This document shows positions 60,845 through 64,000 of a stretch of DNA of 64,000 nt, one piece after another. Numbering within the stretch: position 1 is the first letter of the stretch; every line of letters begins with the position of its first letter. The stretch comes from Streptomyces sp. NBC_00102. GTDB lineage: Bacteria > Actinomycetota > Actinomycetes > Streptomycetales > Streptomycetaceae. The translations under genes and the position numbers were made by a program. The notes below the pieces were generated by a model. The model had not been told where the DNA came from. It worked only from the letters and a program-made list of their open reading frames with translations, and searched no databases. The DNA lies in contig NZ_JAPEMC010000001.1 of assembly GCF_026343115.1 (NCBI RefSeq), positions 6,249,846-6,313,845 of the forward strand. Direction: 5' to 3'.

Positions 60845-60952
60845 GTGAGCGAGACATCATCGAACACCCTCCAATACCGCTTCGACGGGCCAGAAGACGC
60901 CCCGGTCCTGGTGATCGGACCCTCCCTGGGTACCACATGGCACATGTTGTAA
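60845..60952 (+). pseudogene. pcaD: 3'-truncated 3-oxoadipate enol-lactonase
   Basis: GTG at 60845 with GAGGGGG upstream. The 35-residue product starts VSETSSNTLQYRFDGPEDAP and continues through VLVIGPSLGTTWHM, the conserved N-terminus of PcaD/PcaL alpha/beta hydrolases (oxyanion strand with SLGTT). Directly after Met34 the sequence changes and reaches TAA within two codons; the full enzyme has about 250-400 residues. The catalytic Ser, Asp and His are absent. The gene was cut at about 60947, with unrelated DNA to the right. Confidence 0.75.
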
Positions 60953-61236
60953 AGGCCGTCCAGCGGTGTCCAGTTGGTGCAAGTCAGACGCGTAGTGCCA
61001 GGTCAGGGTCTTGTGGTGCGAGGGCGTCCGCGTGGTCTGTGAGAGCTGCGTGAGAGCTGAGCCGCGAAGAAGCCCCACCGGGCGGGACCTGGTGGGGCTT
61101 CCTGGAGAGACGTAGGGCGCGGTGCTGGAGGCGGCGGCGTCGATCGCAAGGAGGACGCGTATTTGCTCCCGCTGCGGCCGGCCGAGGGGCACAACTTCCA
61201 GTGATGCTGGCGCCGAAACGTTGAATGGTCGGCTAC
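60953..61236. other. Junction DNA between truncated pcaD and the excisionase-like gene
   Basis: No recognised gene. This is where an integrase would be expected downstream of the excisionase-like gene, but no Tyr-recombinase motif was found in any frame. It contains one clear hairpin. Confidence 0.4.
61069..61101. terminator. 11-bp perfect hairpin inside the element remnant
   Basis: GAAGCCCCACC (61069-61079) pairs with GGTGGGGCTTC (61091-61101) around an 11-nt loop; read on the plus strand it ends in CTTCC, on the minus strand in CTTCTTC. It has the shape of a bidirectional terminator. Confidence 0.7.
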
Positions 61237-61563
61237 TCAATTTGCTACTGAGAGTTTCCTTTCTCGGTGATCTCCCACTTGGAGCGGGCGGCGGTCTGTC
61301 AAATCCTTGTCGGGAGGATCGTTGTATTCGGGTTCGCCGCTCTCCAGCACGCGTAGCAGGGAAGCGGTGATGACCCGAGTGGAACGGCCAACCCTGATGA
61401 CGCGGCACGGGAAGCCGCCGCAGCGAACCAACGCGTATCCCTTTGACCGTGAGAAGCCAAGCGCTTTCGAGGCGTCCGCCACGGTTCCCGTTCCGCTCCA
61501 GGTGGTACGGATTCGTGCGAGGCTGTACGGGATATTCGTGGAGTCGGTTATCTGGTTGTGCAA
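61237..61563 (-). CDS. Excisionase-like HTH protein of an integrative element
   Basis: 108 aa from a TTG start with GAGGAAC 4-10 nt upstream. The core TVADASKALGFSRSKGYALV followed by RCGGFPCRVIRVGRSTRVIT is a MerR/Xis-type winged helix of the sort found in the xis genes of actinomycete integrative elements such as the pSAM2 group. The tail is basic. Its codon use and base composition are less GC-rich than the neighbours, consistent with transfer. No integrase follows, so the element appears deleted or rearranged. Confidence 0.7.
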   Translation of the reverse strand: MHNQITDSTNIPYSLARIRTTWSGTGTVADASKALGFSRSKGYALVRCGGFPCRVIRVGRSTRVITASLLRVLESGEPEYNDPPDKDLTDRRPLQVGDHRERKLSVAN

Positions 61564-62350
61564 TTAGTTCCTCAGGAGAGTTATGGATGTTGCGCTACGT
61601 TCGAACTAAGTGATCTATTCGCGGGTCGCGGGTGATTACCGGCTATTCGCCAGTCGCGGCATTCGGGTAGCGAGTAGTGAGTGCTGTCGCCTTGGTAGAG
61701 TAAGTCGCGCAGGATACCCTCGCGAATAGCCATTCTCCCTATTAGGTGCGTTTCTGCCTGCGGGATGAGCGAGGGGGATTTCAGATTGGCCAGTTTCAGT
61801 CTCGCGTGGTTAGCTGGTGACTTCCGCAAGGTCGGTGGGTCGGTCCCGGATTGCTGTTCTTGACAATCATCATGGCGGCTAAGGGTTTGCCGGGAAATAA
61901 CCTGCGGGTTCTGCGACCTGCGCTCGCAGGTCAGCGCGCTGTTGGCCCACATGTTGTTCTCCGGCAAGCCCTTAGCCCGCGAGGGCTTCGTGCCGAACCT
62001 TGCTGAAGTCTTCGCGGTATATCCGGCCTGCTCGGTCCTCGATCGTCGTTAACCGTATCGAGTGCGAGGAGTGCACGGCATTCCTGCGGCAGCGGAACAG
62101 CTTCTGTGTGTCTGCTGCAGCGGAGCAAACCCGTAATCCGTCACGCCGCCGCCCGAAGGGTGCGAACCGTATGGCGGTTGAACGCGCGATAAGCTCTTTG
62201 GGTCAGGTGCGCGGCGGCACGAGGTCGGACCAACGCGCTGGTCGTTCACGTGTTGCGCGTGGTGCGTACTCGTCGGCAAGTACCCTTCGGCGTGCGGGCA
62301 GGACGTGGCGGTGGATGTTCAATGGTGCCCGGGATCGCCGGTTTGGCTAA
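61564..62350. other. Lower-GC stretch without convincing genes
   Basis: About 790 bp clearly less GC-rich than the rest of the window. Open frames (for example 61581-61967 minus, 62000-62350 plus) lack ribosome sites, recognised motifs and third-position GC bias. It probably derives from the integrative element or plasmid that supplied the excisionase-like gene. Confidence 0.5.
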
Positions 62351-62472
62351 CCTCGCGCTTTCGTGAAGCCTGGTGTCCGACGGGTGGTCAGGCAAACGAA
62401 AAGTGCCTCTGACCAGCAAGAATAAGGATTGTTGAGGCCCTTGTTCCTGCCACCGTCGGAGGCACTTCCCAG

Positions 62473-63849
62473 GTGAAGAAGCGTATCGGTTCGTATCCTC
62501 GTGTTCGCGTCGGGGGCGGTGGACGCACGGTGGTCTCGCAAGCGGGAGGCGTCCTGCTGGTGGAGACGGTCCGCAAGTCCGGTCTGGATCAGGCGATATC
62601 GACGGCGCTGACACCGTGGCGCAAGCCGCGGACGGTGCATGATCCGGGGAAGATCCTGCTGGACGTCGCCCTCGCGGTCGCGCTCGGTGGAGACTGTCTG
62701 GCGGACGCGGGCATGCTGCGGGCCGAACCGGCCGTGTTCGGTGCGGTCGCCTCGGATCCCACCGTCTCCCGCCTCATCGATACCCTCGCCACTGCCGGGC
62801 CGACAGCACTGAACGCGATCCGAACCGCACGGGCCCACGCCCGCGAACACGTCTGGAGACTCGCCGGTCCGTCGGCCCCGGACGCCGGCGGGCAGGTGAT
62901 CGTGGACATCGACGGGGTGCTCGTACTGGCCCACTCCGAGAAACAGGACGCCACCGCGACCTGGAAGAAATCCTTCGGACACCATCCCCTGACGGCGTTC
63001 GTCGACCACGGGAAAGGCGGGACCGGGGAACCCGTGGCCGCGCTCCTGCGGCCCGGGAACGCGGGCTCCAACACCGCCGCCGACCACATCACCACCGCCC
63101 GGCTCGCCCTCGCCCAGCTCCCGAAGAAGTACCGGCGCGGACGCCGGACACTGATCCGCACCGACTCCGCCGGCGGCACCCACGAGTTCACCGCCTGGCT
63201 CGCCCAGCGCGGCAGGTGGCTGTCGTACTCGGTCGGCATGACTATCACCGACCACATCCACCAGGCCGTCCTCACTGTTCCGCCCACCGCCTGGACACCA
63301 GCCGTCGAACCCGACGGCGAGATCCGGCACGGAGCATGGGTCGCCGAACTCGGCGGCGACACCCTCAAGGGCTGGCCGCCAGGCATGCGGCTGATCGTCC
63401 GCAAAGAACGCCCGCACCCCGGCGCCCAGTTGCGGTTCACCGACGCCGACGGACTGCGGCTGACCGCGTTCGCCACGAACACCGCCAACAGCCCGATAGC
63501 CGCACTCGAACTACGACACCGCCAACGGGCACGCGCCGAAGACCGCATCCGCGCCGCCCGCGCCACCGGCCTGCGCAACCTGCCCCTCCACAAGACGGCA
63601 CAGAACCGGATCTGGCTGGAGATCGTCCAGCTCGCCCTGGACCTGCTCGCCTGGATGCCCATGCTCGCCCTGACCGGCGACGCCCGCAGATGGGAACCAC
63701 GCCGGCTGCGGCTCCGCCTCTTCTCCGCCGCCGCCCAGATCGTCACCACCGCCCGCCGCCGGCACCTGAGATTCGCACGCCACTGGCCCTGGACCGACGT
63801 CATCACGGACGCGATCGAGCGTCTCGACGCGCTGCCGAACCCCGGCTGA
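62473..63849 (+). CDS. IS1380-family transposase
   Basis: 458 aa, intact. DDE residues fit the family: Asp in VIVDIDGVLVLAHSEKQ, Asp in RTLIRTDSAGGTHEF and Glu in QNRIWLEIVQLALDLLAWMP. The N-terminal DNA-binding part includes VVSQAGGVLLVETVRKSGLD. The ATG follows CCCAGGTGAAG. Plus-strand orientation. Because the frame is open throughout, the element may still be mobile, and it was probably a late arrival in an already damaged island. Confidence 0.92.
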   Translation: MKKRIGSYPRVRVGGGGRTVVSQAGGVLLVETVRKSGLDQAISTALTPWRKPRTVHDPGKILLDVALAVALGGDCLADAGMLRAEPAVFGAVASDPTVSRLIDTLATAGPTALNAIRTARAHAREHVWRLAGPSAPDAGGQVIVDIDGVLVLAHSEKQDATATWKKSFGHHPLTAFVDHGKGGTGEPVAALLRPGNAGSNTAADHITTARLALAQLPKKYRRGRRTLIRTDSAGGTHEFTAWLAQRGRWLSYSVGMTITDHIHQAVLTVPPTAWTPAVEPDGEIRHGAWVAELGGDTLKGWPPGMRLIVRKERPHPGAQLRFTDADGLRLTAFATNTANSPIAALELRHRQRARAEDRIRAARATGLRNLPLHKTAQNRIWLEIVQLALDLLAWMPMLALTGDARRWEPRRLRLRLFSAAAQIVTTARRRHLRFARHWPWTDVITDAIERLDALPNPG

Positions 63850-63966
63850 GCAGCAGATCCGCCCATCCCCGCGAGAGACGTTCCATCCCGGAGCAGTGGA
63901 ACCCGGCGTCCACCCGACACGACACTCGGGCCCCCGGCCTGCCCAACTGCGGCCACCAGCAACGAA

Positions 63967-63995
63967 ATGGGCCACCGACTCCGTCGGCGGCCCAT
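63967..63995. terminator. Hairpin downstream of the transposase gene
   Basis: ATGGGCCACCGAC pairs with GTCGGCGGCCCAT around TCC, 13 positions with one A/C mismatch. It probably ends the transposase transcript. Confidence 0.65.
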
Positions 63996-64000
63996 CATGA

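Larger units (their letters stand above)
62351..64000 (+). mobile_element. IS1380-family insertion sequence (right end probably beyond window)
   Basis: The composition changes to a high-GC coding unit close to 62351, where CCTCGCGCTTTCGTGAAGCC may be the left terminal repeat (preceded by CTAA as a possible target duplicate). The element contains one transposase gene and a hairpin after it. No matching inverted copy of the left end was found before base 64000, so the right end lies outside or the left end is misplaced. Confidence 0.65.

Noticed and set aside
60953..61236. Integrase gene partner for the xis-like protein
   Set aside because: No Tyr-recombinase R-H-R-Y motifs in any frame and the region is too short.

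Overview
The window looks like a chromosomal-arm segment of a Streptomyces: very high GC, third-position G/C bias, many GTG starts with short GGAGG-type ribosome sites, ATGA stop/start overlaps, and typical families (CYP107-like P450, EfeUOB with a Tat DyP peroxidase, BTAD-ATPase regulator, large secreted subtilases). The order IclR regulator / allantoinase / allantoicase, followed later by a sugar ABC transporter and a ROK kinase, resembles from memory the S. coelicolor SCO6246-SCO6260 neighbourhood; this was not checked by alignment.

Layout. 1-3.6 kb: allantoin catabolism (allR, cut by the window edge, divergent from allB-alc) with a dyad-rich control region. 3.8-10.1 kb: unlinked metabolic genes (membrane protein, ABM monooxygenase, DUF2804, aldo/keto reductase, EamA exporter, P450). 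10.1-16.3 kb: Gfo/Idh/MocA dehydrogenase divergent from a CUT2-type sugar/polyol ABC operon and a ROK kinase. 16.4-18.9 kb: MFS exporter divergent from a LysR regulator with a perfect dyad between them. 18.9-23.2 kb: CitA/CitB-like two-component system divergent from a GntP permease; both signalling genes carry repeat-derived protein segments and the permease is preceded by an overlapping 25-codon ORF. 23.3-30.2 kb: LacI regulator, perfect 16-bp operator, CUT1 ABC transporter and GH42 beta-galactosidase, a beta-galactoside uptake and hydrolysis unit. 30.4-34.7 kb: TetR regulator, then the iron operon efeO-efeB-efeU behind a good DmdR/IdeR-type iron box. 35.1-36.9 kb: GAF-SpoIIE-HATPase protein with altered phosphatase metal ligands.

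37.1-55.6 kb is a secreted-protease island: a decayed DppB-type permease fragment, subtilase 1 translationally coupled to a secreted FG-GAP protein, a BTAD-ATPase regulator, a LuxR-like regulator divergent from subtilase 2, subtilase 3, and a broken remnant of a fourth subtilase. I regard the protease/FG-GAP pair and its surrounding regulators as the best candidate for an undescribed system.

55.6-64 kb is scarred accessory DNA: IS5-type transposase remnant, orphan VapB-like antitoxin, GT87-type membrane glycosyltransferase, XRE-NB-ARC-TPR regulator, a pcaD gene cut off after 34 codons, an excisionase-like gene without a recognisable integrase, a lower-GC stretch with no convincing genes, and an intact IS1380-family transposase whose element probably runs past the window end. 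No rRNA, tRNA or CRISPR was recognised.
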